The position numbers and the translations under genes are program-made. This document shows positions 4,792 to 5,364 of a stretch of DNA of 5,364 bases, piece after piece. Under the pieces are notes generated by a model. The model ran no database searches and was not told the DNA's origin. It was given only the letters and a program-made list of their open reading frames with translations. The DNA is from Hyphomonadaceae bacterium (lineage in GTDB: Bacteria; Pseudomonadota; Alphaproteobacteria; Caulobacterales; Aquidulcibacteraceae), in the NCBI GenBank assembly GCA_016791325.1, contig JAEUMU010000147.1, positions 1-5,364 on the forward strand. The letters are read 5' to 3'. Each line of letters starts with the position of its first letter. Within the stretch, counting starts at the first letter, position 1.

Positions 4792-5364
4792 ACCTTGCTT
4801 GCTTCAGGTGTTTGCGTGTCCATCACGCGCCACAAGTGCCATGCGGCGGCGCTGCGGAACGGGGCCCAGCGTTCGCCATAGGCGCCGAGCGTCTTGGGCG
4901 TAAACTCGCGCCGGTAAAGCTTCTCCGCCCCCTTGCGCACGCCCAGATCGTCGATCGGCAGCACGTCGGGGCGTCCCAATGTGAAGATCAGATACATCTC
5001 CACCGTCCAACGCCCCACGCCGCGCGCGGAGGTGAGGCGTTCGATGATCTCCTCATCGGGCATGCGTGAAAGCGTGCGCGCGGGTGGGATCACGCCCTCA
5101 AGCCGTTTCTGCGCCACATCCTTGACCGCAGCGATTTTCTGACGCGAAAGCCCGGCGCTGCGCAAAAGCGGCTCGGGCGCGGCGATCAGATCTTCCGGTT
5201 CAGGATGGTCCTGCCCCGGAAACAACGCCAGCATGCGCGTATGGATGGTGTTTGCTGCTTTGCCGGAGAGCTGCTGAAACACCACCGACCGCACCAGCGC
5301 GCGATAAGGGTCGCGTTGTTTGGGGAATTTTGTGGGAAATGGCTCGTGCAGCGGCGTCACCTTG
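4788..5364 (-). CDS. HhH-GPD DNA-3-methyladenine glycosylase, AlkA-like (N-terminus outside the window)
   Basis: A base-excision repair enzyme that removes alkylated purines. Numbered from the GTG at 5360, it shows DPYRALVRSVVFQQLSGKAA (17-36), the helix-hairpin-helix LTSARGVGRWTVEMYLI (109-125), GRPDVLPIDDLGVRKG (129-144) whose Asp pair at 137-138 contains the catalytic aspartate, and FRSAAAWHLWRVM (168-180) typical of the family end. The cysteine ligands of an iron-sulfur cluster are absent, as expected for the AlkA/MAG group rather than Nth/MutY. The GTG at 5360 gives 190 residues, but relatives usually have about 20-40 residues before the conserved DPY..LVR..V..QQLS segment and the frame is still open at the window edge, so the real start is probably upstream. 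It is a stand-alone gene here, converging on the ABM gene with a 4-bp stop overlap; no regulatory link to that cluster is implied. Confidence 0.9.
   Translation of the reverse strand, partial: KVTPLHEPFPTKFPKQRDPYRALVRSVVFQQLSGKAANTIHTRMLALFPGQDHPEPEDLIAAPEPLLRSAGLSRQKIAAVKDVAQKRLEGVIPPARTLSRMPDEEIIERLTSARGVGRWTVEMYLIFTLGRPDVLPIDDLGVRKGAEKLYRREFTPKTLGAYGERWAPFRSAAAWHLWRVMDTQTPEASKV

Overview
The window is GC-rich bacterial chromosome, densely packed with short intergenic gaps, GTG and ATG starts, and codons strongly biased to G or C at the third position. The gene content (TldE/PmbA, a MAPEG protein, a METTL20-type lysine methyltransferase, a NIPSNAP plus ABM pair, an ArsR-like regulator with a long C-terminal domain) and protein style suggest an alphaproteobacterium, perhaps near Caulobacterales/Hyphomonadaceae. 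That placement is an impression from protein style, not a computed result. I see no tRNA, rRNA, CRISPR array, insertion sequence or phage gene.

Left part (1-863, minus strand): the first 131 residues of a TldE/PmbA-type protein run off the left edge. A small four-helix MAPEG membrane protein lies upstream of it with a 60-bp gap. A good sigma70-like promoter for the MAPEG gene sits at 926-953. Middle left (1020-1755, plus strand): a 63-residue predicted single-span membrane protein is followed by a 162-residue cysteine-containing lipoprotein with an excellent Shine-Dalgarno sequence. I recognise neither family. The lipoprotein gene converges on the next block with only 3 bp between stop codons.

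Central part (1759-4791): this is the most interesting region. Two gene groups diverge from a perfect 10-bp inverted repeat (4063-4088) that overlaps the start codon of an ArsR-like repressor gene. The minus-strand arm is regulator, then a fatty-acid-desaturase-family membrane enzyme, then a METTL20/ETFB-type lysine methyltransferase; the last two are coupled by a GTGA overlap. The plus-strand arm is a NIPSNAP protein followed by an antibiotic-biosynthesis-monooxygenase (ABM) domain protein, coupled by an ATGA overlap. The simplest reading is a self-regulated divergent regulon with one operator controlling both arms. The small-molecule signal and the pathway are not evident from the sequence.

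Right edge (4788-5364, minus strand): an HhH-GPD DNA-3-methyladenine glycosylase whose stop codon overlaps that of the ABM gene tail to tail and whose N-terminus probably lies outside the window.
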